The notes under the pieces: generated by a model
Told to the model about the DNA's origin: nothing
What the model saw: only the letters and a program-made list of their open reading frames with translations
The model's database searches: none
Assembly: GCF_016107305.1 (NCBI RefSeq)
Contig: NZ_RCVR01000003.1
Span: 1 to 64,000, forward strand
Source of the DNA: Roseomonas sp. KE2513
GTDB lineage: Bacteria; Pseudomonadota; Alphaproteobacteria; Acetobacterales; Acetobacteraceae
Reading direction: 5' to 3'
Length of the DNA: 64,000 nt
Made by a program: the position numbers and the translations under genes
Shown here: piece after piece, positions 46,507 to 56,866 of the stretch
Layout: each line of letters begins with the position of its first letter
Position numbering within the stretch: the first letter of the stretch is position 1

Positions 46507-47226
46507 CTATGCCTTCACGAACCCTTCCCACCCTGCCGCGCGGAGTTCGCAGGCCGGGCAGGTGCCGCAGCCGTGGCCCCAGGGGTGCATCGCGCCGCGC
46601 TCGCCGCGGTAGCAGGTGTGGGTGTGCTCGACGATGAGGCGGACGAGGGCGTCGCCGCCGAGGCGCTGGGCGAGGCGCCAGGTCTCGGCCTTGTCGATCC
46701 ACATGAGGGGGGTGTGGAGGACGAAGCGGCGGTTCATGCCGAGGTTGATGGCGACCTGGAGGGCCTTGATCGTGTCGTCGCGGCAGTCGGGGTAGCCGGA
46801 GAAGTCGGTCTCGCACATGCCGCCGACGATGTGGCGGAGGCCGCGGCGGTAGGCGAGCGCGGCGGCGAGGGTGAGGAAGAGGAGGTTGCGGCCGGGAACG
46901 AAGGTGTTGGGCAGGCCGTCGGCCCTCATCGCGATCTCGGTCTCGCGCGTCAGGGCGGTGTCGGAGAGGGCGCCGAGGGCGTCGAGGGAGAGGGTGTGGT
47001 CCTCGCCGAGGCGGGCGGCCCAGGCGGGATCGAGGGCGCGGATGCCGTCGCGGAGGGTCGGGCGAAGGCTGAGCTCGACGAGGTGGCGCTGGCCGTAGTC
47101 GAAGCCGAGGGTTTCGACATGGGGGAAGCGGTCGAGCGCCCAGGCGAGGCAGGTGGCGGAATCCTGGCCGCCGGAGAGGAGCACGAGGGCGCCGTCCTGG
47201 GTTCCGCCGGGGTTGTCGGGGGTCAT
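46507..47226 (-). CDS. queC: 7-cyano-7-deazaguanine synthase
   Basis: A 239-aa enzyme of queuosine synthesis that converts carboxy-deazaguanine to preQ0 with ATP and ammonia. The PP-loop is [40 protein letters not shown] and [15 protein letters not shown] are conserved, and the C-terminal zinc site is HTCYRGE with HGCGTCPAC. The start MTPDNPGG is supported by the P-loop position. The MJ0042 zinc-ribbon gene is 46 bp upstream on the same strand. Confidence 0.95.
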   Translation of the reverse strand: MTPDNPGGTQDGALVLLSGGQDSATCLAWALDRFPHVETLGFDYGQRHLVELSLRPTLRDGIRALDPAWAARLGEDHTLSLDALGALSDTALTRETEIAMRADGLPNTFVPGRNLLFLTLAAALAYRRGLRHIVGGMCETDFSGYPDCRDDTIKALQVAINLGMNRRFVLHTPLMWIDKAETWRLAQRLGGDALVRLIVEHTHTCYRGERGAMHPWGHGCGTCPACELRAAGWEGFVKA

Positions 47227-47272
47227 GCGGGCGGAGGGAGCACGCGGGGGGCGGGCTGTCCAGCGCCGGGGT

Positions 47273-47755
47273 TCAGCCGCCGAGGCCGAGGGCGATGTAG
47301 GCGCGGGCGGCGGGGGGCCAGGCCTCGGTGATCTCGGCGCGCCAGGCCAGGGCGGCCCAGGCGGCGGCGGCAAGGAGGAGGAGGGAGGCGGCCCAGGCGG
47401 CGGCGAGGGCCGCGCGCGGGGGTCCGGCCGGGGGCGCGGGGCCGTCGCCGGTGGGGAGGGGCCAAGGGAAGTCAGCCGGGAAGCTGGTGGGGAAGTCGGG
47501 GGGAAAGCCGGGCGGGAGGGGCGGCGGGGCCTCGGGCGGCGGCGGGGCGGGCGAGGGTCGGGGAACGGGATCGGCCGGGGCCGTCGTCGCGGCGGGAACC
47601 GGCTCTGGGCCGGGTTCGGCGGGGTCGGGCTCGGGGCTGGGCGCCCAGGTGTGGCCGCAGCGGGCGCAGCGCAGGGGGCGGCCCTCGCCGATGCGGGCGG
47701 CGAGGGGCGGGGGTAGCTCGTAGGTCGCGGAACATTCCGGGCAGGCGACGCGCAT
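47273..47755 (-). CDS. MJ0042-type zinc-ribbon membrane protein
   Basis: A 160-aa protein with an N-terminal zinc ribbon ([15 protein letters not shown] and [10 protein letters not shown]), a Pro-rich middle of about 70 residues and one TM helix near the C-terminus ([21 protein letters not shown]). This family sits next to ftsE in many alphaproteobacteria, divergent as here. Its function is not established. It lies 88 bp from the ftsE start and 46 bp upstream of queC. Confidence 0.85.
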   Translation of the reverse strand: MRVACPECSATYELPPPLAARIGEGRPLRCARCGHTWAPSPEPDPAEPGPEPVPAATTAPADPVPRPSPAPPPPEAPPPLPPGFPPDFPTSFPADFPWPLPTGDGPAPPAGPPRAALAAAWAASLLLLAAAAWAALAWRAEITEAWPPAARAYIALGLGG

Positions 47756-47843
47756 GGCGCAGGATGTTGCCGCGGCGCGGTTAACGCAACGCCGCGCGGA
47801 GGGGCGGCTACCGTTCCGGCGCCTGTCGTGGCACATCGCGGCC

Positions 47844-48894
<1,051 letters not shown>

Positions 48895-48902
<8 letters not shown>

Positions 48903-49767
48903 GCGGCGCCGGCGCATCTCGCGCGACCCGCTGGGGCTGCGGCGCGCGCTCTCGGACCGGTTGCTGCCGGGGCTGGTGGCGGCGATGGCGCTGCTGGCGG
49001 CGCTGGCGCTGGCCGGCGCCCAGGGGGCAGACCGGCTGGCGGATCGCTGGCAGGCGGGGGCGGCCTCGGCCGTGACGGTGCAGGTGCCGAACCCCGGGCG
49101 GGAGCGGATGGCGGCGGCGCTGGCGCTGCTGCGGGGGGACCGCGCCGTGGCCTCGGCGGAGACGGTGAGCCCGGAGCGGGTGGCGGCGCTGCTGCGCCCC
49201 TGGCTGGGGGATGCGCCCTCCCTCGCGCTGCCGGGGGTGATCGAGGTGCGGTTGGCCAGCGGCTCCGCCGAAGGCGTGGGGCGGCTGGGGGCGCGGCTGG
49301 CGGAGGCGGTGCCGGGGGCGGAGCTGGAGGCGCACGGGATGTGGGTGGCGCGGCTCTCGGCCATGGCGCGCTCCGTGCAAGGGGTGGCGCTGGCGGTGCT
49401 CGTGCTGGTGGCGGGGGTGGCGATGGCGGTGGTCGCGGTCGCGACGCGGGCGGGGCTGGCGGCGCGGCGGGAAGCGATCGGGGTGCTGCACGACCTCGGC
49501 GCCACCGATGGCGGGATCGCCGGGCGCTTCGCGCGGCGCGTGGCGATGCTGGCGGGGCTGGGGGCGCTGGGGGGCGCGGCGGTCGCGGTGCCGGCGCTGG
49601 CGGCGCTCTCGGGACTGGCGCTGCCGCTCTCGGGCGAGGAGGTGGTGGGCGGGGCCTTCGGGGCGGTGCCCTGGGGGATGCTGGCGGCGCTGCCACCGGC
49701 GGCAGGGGCGATCGGCTGGGGGACGGCGCAGGCGACGGTGCGGCGCTGGCTGAGGAACATGCCGTGA
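48895..49767 (+). CDS. ftsX: Cell-division permease FtsX
   Basis: A 290-aa membrane protein with four TM helices in the usual 1+3 order: [20 protein letters not shown], then a periplasmic domain, then three helices in the C-terminal half. The start is TTG at 48895 with GGAGG 7 nt upstream, inside the end of ftsE; this avoids an implausible Arg-rich extension. Its stop overlaps the next gene's GTG (GTGA). It forms the complex with FtsE. Confidence 0.9.
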
Positions 49768-50522
49768 GGTCCGCGGCGATGCAGGAGGCGGCGATGCTGC
49801 GGCCGGCGGAGGGCGGCCCGGGGATGGAGGACCGGCTGGACGGCCCGGTGAACGGCCCGATCGGCAATCCGGCGGGTGGTCCGCTGGGTGGCGGGCTCGG
49901 CGGCGGATTGGGTGGCGGCTGGCGCCGGCGCTGGAGCCGGGGGTGGCGGCGGCCTGTGGCGCTGGGACTGGGTGCCGTGCTGATGCTGTTGCTCGGCCTT
50001 GCGGGCGGCTTCGCGGTGTTCCTGGAGCGGGCCTGGATGCGGGCGCCGGGGATGGAGGCGCCCTCCCCCGGGATCGCGGTGCTGACGGGGGGGCCGGAGC
50101 GGGTGGAGACGGGGCTGGGACTGCTGCTCCTGCGGCAGGACGGGCGGCTGCTCGTCTCGGGCGTCGGGCCGGAATCGGGGCTGGCGGACCTGGCGCGGCG
50201 GGCCGGGCTGGAGGCCGCCGATGTCGCGGACCGCACCGCGCTGGGGCGGGAGGCGACGAGCACGCGCGGCAATGCGCGGGAGGTGGCGGCCTGGGCGAGG
50301 GCTGCCGGGATGCGGGAGATCACGGTGGTGACGGCGGGGTTCCACATGCCGCGCGCCCTGCTGGAGCTGCGCCGCGCCATGCCGGAGGCGGCCTTCCGGC
50401 CGCATCCGGTTCCGCCCTTCGTCGCGCGGCCGGTGCCGATGCTGCGCGAATACCTGAAGTTGCTGGGGGCGGGGCTCGGCCTTTCCGTCCTTGCCGAACG
50501 TCCGAGGCGTGTCCTGCCGTGA
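49764..50522 (+). CDS. YdcF/ElyC/SanA-like DUF218 membrane protein
   Basis: A 252-aa protein. About 60 Gly/Arg-rich residues precede one TM helix ([20 protein letters not shown]) and the DUF218 core: [42 protein letters not shown] and [16 protein letters not shown]. ElyC/SanA relatives influence envelope synthesis, which suits its position between ftsX and plsC. It starts with GTG overlapping ftsX and ends overlapping plsC (both GTGA). Confidence 0.85.
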   Translation: MRSAAMQEAAMLRPAEGGPGMEDRLDGPVNGPIGNPAGGPLGGGLGGGLGGGWRRRWSRGWRRPVALGLGAVLMLLLGLAGGFAVFLERAWMRAPGMEAPSPGIAVLTGGPERVETGLGLLLLRQDGRLLVSGVGPESGLADLARRAGLEAADVADRTALGREATSTRGNAREVAAWARAAGMREITVVTAGFHMPRALLELRRAMPEAAFRPHPVPPFVARPVPMLREYLKLLGAGLGLSVLAERPRRVLP

Positions 50523-51247
50523 ATGCCATCCGCTCCGCCATCTTCAACCCGCTGTTCTTCGGCTTCACCGCGCTGACGGTGGTGTTCGGGCTGCCGCTGC
50601 TCGCCTTCCATCCCGACGTTATGCACCGCTACCTCCGCGGCTGGGCGCGGGGGTCGCTCTGGCTGCTGCGGGTGGTCTGCGGTATCAGGCTGCGGGTGAC
50701 GGGGCGGGAGAACCTGCCCACCGGCGGGGCGGCGCTCGTCGCGGCGCAGCACCAGTCGGCTTTCGACACGGTGGTCTGGCACGCGCTCCTGCCGCGGCCG
50801 GCCTATGTGATGAAGGAGGAGCTGCTGCGGATCCCCGGCTGGGGGGCGATGGCGCGGCACGTGCACTCCATTCCCGTGGACCGGGAGGGGGGGGCCTCCT
50901 CGCTCAAGCGGCTGGTGCGGGCGACGCGCTCGGCGGCGGAGGCGGGGTACCAGGTGGTGATCTTCCCCGAGGGCACGCGGTCCGCGCCCGGGGAGGTGCA
51001 GCCCTGGCAGCCCGGCTTCGCGGCCATGGCGGCGGCGACGGGGCTGCCGGTGGTGCCGGTGGCGACCGATTCCGGGCGCTTTTGGGGGAAGCGGGCCTTC
51101 ACCAAGCGTCCGGGGGTGCTGACCGTCGCGGTGCTGCCGCCGATCCCGCCGGGCCTGCCGCGCGCGGAGCTGATGACGCAGGCGGAAGCCGCGGTTTCGG
51201 CGGCCTCGGCGGAGCTGGTGGGGACTGTGGACAAGTTGGTGGAATAA
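50519..51247 (+). CDS. plsC: 1-acyl-sn-glycerol-3-phosphate acyltransferase
   Basis: A 242-aa inner-membrane enzyme making phosphatidic acid. One or two N-terminal hydrophobic segments ([18 protein letters not shown] and [11 protein letters not shown]) precede the catalytic HQSAFD (HX4D) and the substrate motif FPEGTRS. The start is GTG at 50519, coupled to the preceding gene. A TGTGGACAA DnaA-box-like word lies near its 3' end at 51226-51234. Confidence 0.93.
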   Translation: MNAIRSAIFNPLFFGFTALTVVFGLPLLAFHPDVMHRYLRGWARGSLWLLRVVCGIRLRVTGRENLPTGGAALVAAQHQSAFDTVVWHALLPRPAYVMKEELLRIPGWGAMARHVHSIPVDREGGASSLKRLVRATRSAAEAGYQVVIFPEGTRSAPGEVQPWQPGFAAMAAATGLPVVPVATDSGRFWGKRAFTKRPGVLTVAVLPPIPPGLPRAELMTQAEAAVSAASAELVGTVDKLVE

Positions 51248-51459
51248 GCGGACGGCCGGGTTTCGACCATGGCGCAAGACCGGGCGGCAAGCTCTTGTGG
51301 AGTCAGCTGTTACGGGGCTTTCCGAAGGTCTGTGGATAAGTAAATACTATTACTAATCAAAGATTTACCTACAAAATACTGGGAATCCCTGCTGATTCCG
51401 GAACAAAAAGTGGACGGTCTGGGGATTAAGGGGCGGTCAATCCCCTTCCCTGTGGACAA
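51226..51459. other. Cluster of DnaA-box-like sites around an AT-rich patch
   Basis: TGTGGATAA at 51331-51339 is a perfect DnaA box on the reverse strand. TGTGGACAA occurs at 51226-51234 and 51451-51459, and a weaker TGTGGAGTC at 51296-51304, all in one direction. An AT-rich stretch of about 50 bp (51339-51390) lies between. GGGGATT and AATCCCC form an inverted repeat at 51421-51445. This resembles a replication origin or a DnaA-regulated site. The rest of the gap to 51594 shows nothing recognisable. Confidence 0.5.
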
Positions 51460-51594
51460 GTCGTGGGAAAACCGCGCGCGCGCTTTGCTGTCACCCGCGC
51501 GCCGCACCGGGTGAGGCGCGCGCCTGAACAGGGCGGCGCAAGCGGCTGGAATCACGAGGGGATCAAGGTTGAGGAGGGCTGGTGCCGCCATCCC

Positions 51595-51828
51595 CTGGGG
51601 AGAGGCAGAAGGAAATCTGCCCTTACCCAGGCCCCTCTCCATCATCTTTTCCTTCAGGCTGAAATCATTCGGCGGAGGGCGCACCCCGGGTCGAGACCCC
51701 GAGGCAACCGCCTGTTCGAGGAAGGTGCCGCAAGGGAGGGACGGGGTTCCGAGGACCCGGGGCGCTCGGGGGGTGAACGCTATGCGTTCACTCGGCAGGT
51801 TCGGTGAGGGAAGCGTCCTCTCCGGACC
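51595..51828 (+). repeat. Four-hairpin intergenic element, copy 8 (diverged)
   Basis: hp1 at 51595-51630 keeps its stem although the sequence changed: GGCAGA pairs with TCTGCC, where other copies have GGAAGA and TCTTCC, a paired substitution. A T-rich stretch is at 51647-51654. hp2 (about 51682-51705) and hp3 are degenerate. hp4 at 51798-51828 keeps GGTTCGG and CCGGACC. The copy runs into the end of the ChaC-like gene, which it supplies with its last codons. Confidence 0.75.
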
Positions 51829-52429
51829 GGTCCGGCGAGAGGAGGGCGGCGATCCGGTCGAGGCCGGCGTCGCGGACGCCCAGGGCACGGAGATGGGAGA
51901 CGGTGTTGAGGAGGTAGTCGCGGTTCGGGCCCATGATGCCATGGCCGCGGTTGATGGCGACGGCGGCGGCGAGGGGGTCGAGGGCGCCGCAATAGGCGGT
52001 GGCGCCGCGGTCGGCGACGAAGGTGACGGCGCGGCGGGTCTCGTGGCGGTCGAGCAGGCGGATGGGGAGGAGGCGGCGCTGGTAGACGCCGCCGGTCATC
52101 TCCCGTTCCTCGAGATAGGCGAGGGTGGCGGCGGCCGCTTCGAGGGCGACGCGAAAGGCTACGCCGCGGCAGGAGCCGCCGCGGTCGAGGCCGAGGACGA
52201 GGCCGGGGGCCTCCGGCGTGCCGCGGTATCGGTGGGAGAGGATGCAGAAGCGGCGGTGGAAGCCGTGCAGCCGCGCCGGGTGGGAGGAGAGGAACTCGAA
52301 GCCCGGCTTCCAGATGAGGGAACCGTAGCCGAAGACGTAGAGGGAGCCGTCGGTCTCGAGCAGCGGGGCGGGGTCGGGTGGGATGATGGGCGCGTCGGGC
52401 GATGGGATCATGGCGGTGAGGCGCAGCAT
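51788..52429 (-). CDS. ChaC-like gamma-glutamylcyclotransferase
   Basis: About 213 aa. YVFGYGSLIWKPGFEF is the ChaC signature, followed by the HGFHRRFCILSHRYRGTP and GLDRGGSCRGVAFRV blocks; E in YLEEREMTGGVY is the likely catalytic glutamate. ChaC enzymes cleave glutathione to 5-oxoproline and Cys-Gly. The start is uncertain (ATG 52429 or 52411). The last 13 residues (RSGEDASLTEPAE) are encoded by hp4 of element copy 8. A place next to plsC and DUF2125 is common in alphaproteobacteria. Confidence 0.88.
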   Translation of the reverse strand: MLRLTAMIPSPDAPIIPPDPAPLLETDGSLYVFGYGSLIWKPGFEFLSSHPARLHGFHRRFCILSHRYRGTPEAPGLVLGLDRGGSCRGVAFRVALEAAAATLAYLEEREMTGGVYQRRLLPIRLLDRHETRRAVTFVADRGATAYCGALDPLAAAVAINRGHGIMGPNRDYLLNTVSHLRALGVRDAGLDRIAALLSPDRSGEDASLTEPAE

Positions 52430-52569
52430 AGGGGATCGCTGGCGAGTGTGCAGCGGGTGATGGCTTGGTGGGTGCGTGGCTGGGGCGGCCAGTGGGGTGA
52501 AGAATGGAGTGGACGGTGGGGTGTCCAGTCCGGTGAACGGGCTGGGCAAGCGGGGGTGGGCGGGGGCAT

Positions 52570-53736
52570 ATGCGGGGGGTGAGCGAGCCAGAGACTGCCC
52601 CTCCCGCCCCTTCCCCGGCCGCGGCGCCGGGTACCGCGGGGGTCTCTCCCGGAGAGGGGCCCCGGGTCGCCCGGCGGTTCCGGCTGACCCGGGCGCGGGT
52701 GGCGGGGATCGCGCTGCTGTCGATCCTGCTGCTGGCGCTGGCGCATACGCTTCTCTGGAACCTCATGGGGGCGCGGCTGCAGGCGGGCTACGACGCCTGG
52801 GCGGCCGCGCGGCGGGCGCAGGGGTGGCGGATCGAGCACGCGGCGCCGGTGCGGGGGGGATGGCCGCTCTCAGCGACGCTGCGGTTGCCGGAGTTCCGGC
52901 TCTCGGGCGGCGGGGCGACCGTGCCCGGCGGAATCGACTGGTCGGCACGGGCGGTGGTGCTGCGGGTGGCGATGCACCGCTGGGGGGAGTTGCGGGTCTC
53001 GGCCGGCGGGCCGCAGCGGCTGCGGCTGGGGGCGGCGGAGATCCCTTTCGCGGCGGACCGGCTGACGGCGCGGATGCCGCTTCAGGCAAACGTGGTGCCC
53101 AGGGGCGGCGAGTTCGAGGCGCTGCGGCTGCGGATCGGCACGCCCGCCGGGGGGATGGAGGTGGGCTCCGCCGCGCTCGGCTTCGACAGCCGGATGAGCG
53201 CGATCGAGGGGGAGGCGGCCGTTACCCTGGAAGGGGTGGTGGAGAACGTCTCGCTGCCCGTCGCGACGCCGCTGGGGAGCGCGATCCGCGCCGTGCGGAT
53301 CGACGCGGAGGTGACAGGGCCGCTGCCGGGCGGGCGCAACCCGACGAACCGGGCGGCGACCTGGCGGGACGCCGGGGGGACAGTGGAGCTGCGCCGGCTG
53401 GAGCTGGAATACGGGCCCGCCACCGCGCAGGTGGCGGCGACGCTGGCGCTGGACGAGGCCCTGCAGCCGATGGGCGCGGGCACGCTGAAGCTGGCTGGGG
53501 CGGAGGCGGTGCTGGACGCGTTGGTGCAGGGGGGCGTGGTGACGGCGCGGAACGCGACCCTCGCGCGGCGGGTGGTGGGGCTGCTGGCCCGGCCGCTGGC
53601 GGAGGGGGAGCCGCCGGTGCTGGAGGTGCCGCTGACCCTGGAAGCACGGGCGCTCTCGGTGGCGCGGATCCCGGTGGCGCGGCTGCCGCCGCTGGTCTGG
53701 CCGGGGCCGGTGGAGGGGAGTGGGCCGGGGCCGTGA
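52570..53736 (+). CDS. DUF2125 family membrane-anchored protein
   Basis: A 388-aa protein. After a Pro/Ala-rich N-terminus one TM helix (GIALLSILLLALAHTLLW) anchors a large periplasmic domain of the DUF2125 type (YDAWAAARRAQGWRIEHAAPVRGGWPL is spread over residues about 72-100). The function is unknown. It is divergent from the ChaC-like gene. hp4 of element copy 9 lies 19 bp past its stop. The start is tentative; ATG 52570 has weak SD. Confidence 0.8.
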   Translation: MRGVSEPETAPPAPSPAAAPGTAGVSPGEGPRVARRFRLTRARVAGIALLSILLLALAHTLLWNLMGARLQAGYDAWAAARRAQGWRIEHAAPVRGGWPLSATLRLPEFRLSGGGATVPGGIDWSARAVVLRVAMHRWGELRVSAGGPQRLRLGAAEIPFAADRLTARMPLQANVVPRGGEFEALRLRIGTPAGGMEVGSAALGFDSRMSAIEGEAAVTLEGVVENVSLPVATPLGSAIRAVRIDAEVTGPLPGGRNPTNRAATWRDAGGTVELRRLELEYGPATAQVAATLALDEALQPMGAGTLKLAGAEAVLDALVQGGVVTARNATLARRVVGLLARPLAEGEPPVLEVPLTLEARALSVARIPVARLPPLVWPGPVEGSGPGP

Positions 53737-53755
53737 GGGGTTGCGCTGGTGGCGC

Positions 53756-53986
53756 CCGGAGAGGGCTCCGCCCTCTCCGGACCTCTCCCGCCAAGGGCCT
53801 GAGGCCCTTGGATCCCCATCTGGCTGGCGCGGATGCGGTGATCGGAGCCGGTTCTTTCTAAGCGCCCTTCTTGGACGTGCAGTCGCCTCGGGTCGACGAC
53901 CCGAGGCGCACCGGCCGCAAAGCATTTCACAGGAATAGAAAAAGATGAGTGGGGGTCCGGGGGAGAGAATTCCTTCTCTCCCCTGG
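53756..53986 (-). repeat. Four-hairpin intergenic element, copy 9 (long-spacer form)
   Basis: hp4 at 53756-53780 has base CCGG/CCGG in place of CTGG/CCAG, a paired change. hp3 at 53791-53811 and hp2 at 53884-53908 are perfect. hp1 at 53957-53986 has 13-bp arms CCGGGGGAGAGAA with one G-U pair and loop GGAA on the minus strand. The hp2-hp3 spacer is 72 nt. It fills the gap between convergent genes, hp1 18 bp past the ABC gene's stop and hp4 19 bp past DUF2125's. Confidence 0.9.
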
Positions 53987-54004
53987 AGTCACCAGCGCCA
54001 GCCC

Positions 54005-55774
54005 TTACCCTGCCGCGAACTGAAGGCGCGCCAAGCGGGCGTAGAGGCCGTCCTCGCTCACCAGGCGGTCGTGGGTGCCCTCCGCGACGATGCGGCCGGC
54101 TTCCATGACGACGATGCGGTCCGCACGGCGGACGGTGGCGAGGCGGTGGGCGATGACGAGGACGGCGCGGCCGCGGGAGAGGCGGGCGAGGGCGGCCTGG
54201 ACGGCGGCCTCGCTCTCGGCGTCCAGCGCGCTGGTGGCTTCGTCGAGGAGGAGGAGGGGCGGGTCGCGGAGGAGGGCGCGGGCGATGGCGATGCGCTGTC
54301 GCTGGCCGCCGGAGAGGCGGACGCCTTTCTCGCCGAGGAAGGTGCCGTAGCCGGCGGGCATGGCCTCGATGAAGCCGGCGGCGTCGGCGGCCTCGGCGGC
54401 GGCGCGGATCTCGGCCTCGGTAGCGTCGGGGCGGCCGTAGCGGATGTTGTCGCGGACGTCGGCGCCGAAGATGACGGGGTCTTGCGGGACGAGGCCGATG
54501 CGGGCGCGAAGGGCGGCGGGGTCGGCCTCGCGCAGGTCGATGCCGTCGAGGGTGACGCGGCCGCTGTCGGGATCGCGGAAGCGGAGGGCGAGTTGGAAGA
54601 GGGTGGTCTTGCCGGCGCCGGAGGGGCCGACGAGGGCGACGGTCTCGCCAGGTTCGACCGAGAGGGTGACGCCGTCCAGCGCCGGGCGGTCGGGGCGGCT
54701 GGGGTAGTGGAGGCGGACGGCCTCGAAGGCGAGGCGGCCGATGGGGCTGGCGGCCGGGAGCGGGCGGGGGTTCGCGGGCGGGCGGATGGCGGGGGTGGTT
54801 TCGAGGAAGTCGTGGACGCGCTCGGCGGCGCCGCCGGCGCGCTGCACCTCGCTCCAGAGTTCGGAGAGCGAGGTGACGGAGGTGGCGACGAGGACGGCGT
54901 AGAAGATGAAAGCGGAGAGCTGGCCGCCGGTGAGGTGGCCGGCCAGGACCTCCCGCCCGCCGACCCAGAGGCTGAGGGTGATGGCGCCGAAGCCGAGCAG
55001 GATGATGCTGAAGATCAGGCGGGCGCGGACGCGGACGCGGGCGAGGGAGGCGGTGACGCTTTCCTCGGCCCGCCCGGTGAAGCGGGTGAGGTCGGCGGGC
55101 TCGTGCACATGGGCCTGGACGGTGGCCATGGCGTTGAGGGTTTCCTCGGCCTGGGCGCCGAGGTCCGCCACGCGCTCCTGGGCGGCACGGCTGAGGCGGC
55201 GTTCCTTGCGGCCGAAGACGACGAGGGGGATGACGATCAGCGGGGTGACGGCGATCACCAGGAGGGCGAGCGGGGTGCTGGTAACGAAGAGCATCGTCAA
55301 CGCGCCGAGGGTGGTGACGAGGGCGCGGAGCCATTGGGAAACGGCGGAGCCGACGAGGTTGCGGAGGATCTCGGTATCGGCGGTGAGAAGGGTGAGCACG
55401 TCGCCGGTGCGGTGCTGCTCGTAGTGCGAGGGGGGCAGGCGAAGGGCGTGGGCGAAGAGCTGGCGGCGGAGCGCGGCGCCCACGCGCTCCCCGAGCCAGG
55501 AGACGAGATAGAACCGGGCGGCGGTGCTGGCGGCGAGGAGGGCGACGAGGGCGAGGACCGTGAGCGCGTGGCCGTCGAGGCTGGAGACGCCATCCCTTCC
55601 GGCGAAGCCGTCGTCCACGATGTGGCGGAGGCCCTGGCCGAGGACGAGGAGGAGGCCGGCGGCGGTGCCCATGGCGAGCACGGCGCCGGCGACGCGGGCG
55701 GCGTGGGGGCGGAGCAAGGGCAGCATGATCCGCAGGGCGGGGAGGCGGCCGGGGCCGGGAGGCTTGCCGTTCAT
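54005..55774 (-). CDS. ABC transporter, fused permease-ATPase (MsbA/LipidA-export type)
   Basis: A 589-aa half-transporter with six TM helices in the first 320 residues and an ATPase domain: Walker A GPSGAGKTTLFQLAL, Q-loop VPQDPVIFG, signature RLSGGQRQRIAIARALL, Walker B LLLLDEATSALD and H-loop IAHRLATV. It probably works as a homodimer in the inner membrane; substrate unknown. The start MNGKPPGPGR is coupled to the phosphoesterase stop by ATGA. hp1 of element copy 9 follows its stop. Confidence 0.92.
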   Translation of the reverse strand: MNGKPPGPGRLPALRIMLPLLRPHAARVAGAVLAMGTAAGLLLVLGQGLRHIVDDGFAGRDGVSSLDGHALTVLALVALLAASTAARFYLVSWLGERVGAALRRQLFAHALRLPPSHYEQHRTGDVLTLLTADTEILRNLVGSAVSQWLRALVTTLGALTMLFVTSTPLALLVIAVTPLIVIPLVVFGRKERRLSRAAQERVADLGAQAEETLNAMATVQAHVHEPADLTRFTGRAEESVTASLARVRVRARLIFSIILLGFGAITLSLWVGGREVLAGHLTGGQLSAFIFYAVLVATSVTSLSELWSEVQRAGGAAERVHDFLETTPAIRPPANPRPLPAASPIGRLAFEAVRLHYPSRPDRPALDGVTLSVEPGETVALVGPSGAGKTTLFQLALRFRDPDSGRVTLDGIDLREADPAALRARIGLVPQDPVIFGADVRDNIRYGRPDATEAEIRAAAEAADAAGFIEAMPAGYGTFLGEKGVRLSGGQRQRIAIARALLRDPPLLLLDEATSALDAESEAAVQAALARLSRGRAVLVIAHRLATVRRADRIVVMEAGRIVAEGTHDRLVSEDGLYARLARLQFAAG

Positions 55775-56268
55775 GCGGCGGTGCGGGGCGGACGAAGGTC
55801 CGTGATGCGGACGGGGCGGTAGCCGCGGGGGTCCACACCGACGTCGAACTGGCGGGTGAGCGGCTTGAGGCGGCCGTGGCTGTGGCCGTGGAGGTTCAGG
55901 GCGCCGCGGCCCTGCCCGTTCCAGCTGCGGAGCGGATAGTGGCAGAGGACGAGGCGCTGGCCGTCCAGGTCCAGTTCCACGAGGTCGCGCACGCTGGCCC
56001 AACCGGGGAGGGCACGGATTTCCGGAGGGTCGTTGTTGCCGGCGACGAGGTGCTTCGTGCCGTTGAGGGCCGCGAGGAGGGCGGCGGGATCCTTGTGGCC
56101 CACGGCGAAGTCTCCGAGGTGCCAGATCTCGTCATCCGGTGAGACGGCGCTGTTCCAGGCCTCGGCGAGGGCCGCGTCCATGGCGGCGGTGGTCAGGAAG
56201 GGGCGGCGCAGGAGGGCGCGCAGGGAGCCGTGGCCGAAGTGGGTGTCGGCGGTGAACCAGGTGGCCAT
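55771..56268 (-). CDS. Calcineurin-like metallophosphoesterase
   Basis: A 165-aa protein with the metal-binding motifs of the family: FTADTHFGH (D-x-H), EIWHLGDF (GD), AGNNDPPE (GNND in place of GNHD), LCHYP and HGHSHGR. The small size and GNND resemble the YfcE/phage-type phosphoesterases. Substrate unknown. The start MATWFTADTHFGH puts the first motif near the N-terminus. It overlaps the ABC transporter gene by 4 bp. Confidence 0.88.
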   Translation of the reverse strand: MATWFTADTHFGHGSLRALLRRPFLTTAAMDAALAEAWNSAVSPDDEIWHLGDFAVGHKDPAALLAALNGTKHLVAGNNDPPEIRALPGWASVRDLVELDLDGQRLVLCHYPLRSWNGQGRGALNLHGHSHGRLKPLTRQFDVGVDPRGYRPVRITDLRPPRTAA

Positions 56269-56320
56269 GGGGTCCGATCCGATGCGCCCCGGGGCCAGTG
56301 GGTGCCAGGGCGAGCTCACG

Positions 56321-56349
56321 TTCAAAAAAGCTCACATCATCGCTATTTA
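56321..56349 (+). promoter_or_regulatory. Candidate promoter in an AT-rich patch
   Basis: TTCAAA and TATTTA, 17 bp apart, in the AT-rich stretch 56321-56380. It points toward the small frame at 56420 with a leader of about 70 nt. An opposite-strand promoter for the phosphoesterase gene may overlap. Confidence 0.35.
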
Positions 56350-56419
56350 AAATAATGGTTCGGTATCGTATTGTAATCCAACGCCGCCAGAGAACGGCGA
56401 CCTGGGGACGGAACCAAGC

Positions 56420-56593
56420 ATGAGGATCGACTTTCCTTCGTGGCTGGTGAGCATGACCACAGTGCTACTCGTGGCATGGCGGATGCGCGGCGGGCCTGGC
56501 CAGCGCTTCATACGGGATGCCCATCTCTGGTTGCGGGCCGACCCGGCCCGACGACCGCAGTGGCGGGAGCGGTCGGGGAAAGGGAACCTCTGA
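56420..56593 (+). CDS. Possible small protein, 57 aa
   Basis: An ATG frame encoding 57 residues, beginning MRIDFPSWLVSMTTVLLVAW, which looks like a short membrane anchor or signal, followed by a basic, Arg/Trp-rich tail. It has an upstream AT-rich promoter-like sequence and an hp4 hairpin (element copy 10) 22 bp past its stop, as in other gene-3'-end copies. No homologue recognised. It is short and could be chance. Confidence 0.35.
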   Translation: MRIDFPSWLVSMTTVLLVAWRMRGGPGQRFIRDAHLWLRADPARRPQWRERSGKGNL

Positions 56594-56615
56594 TACCAGG
56601 GGTGGTTGCTGGGGC

Positions 56616-56832
56616 GTTGGAGAGGGCGCCGCCCTCTCCAGCCCGAGACAGCCGCTCGACCCCGCCAAGAGCTGCTGGCACCTGACCCCTGTCTGGCTGT
56701 CGCGGAGCCATCCTGGAGGCGTCGCCTCGGCTCACTGGCCCAAGGCGCACTGGCTGCCCCATGTGGCGAACAGATAGAAAAAGATGATGGTGAGGGGTCG
56801 GGGGAGAGGAAGAATTCCTTCTTCCTCTTCCT
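56616..56832 (-). repeat. Four-hairpin intergenic element, copy 10
   Basis: hp4 at 56616-56642 is intact with a G-U pair. hp3 has decayed near 56665-56680. hp2 at 56723-56747 keeps its base with two mismatches. hp1 at 56801-56832 has 14-bp arms GGGGAGAGGAAGAA closed with two G-U pairs and loop GGAA on the minus strand. hp1 is 34 bp past the DUF5666 stop. Confidence 0.82.
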
Positions 56833-56866
56833 GCGGCCAGCAGAGCTGCCCTGCCCCGGCGGTCCC

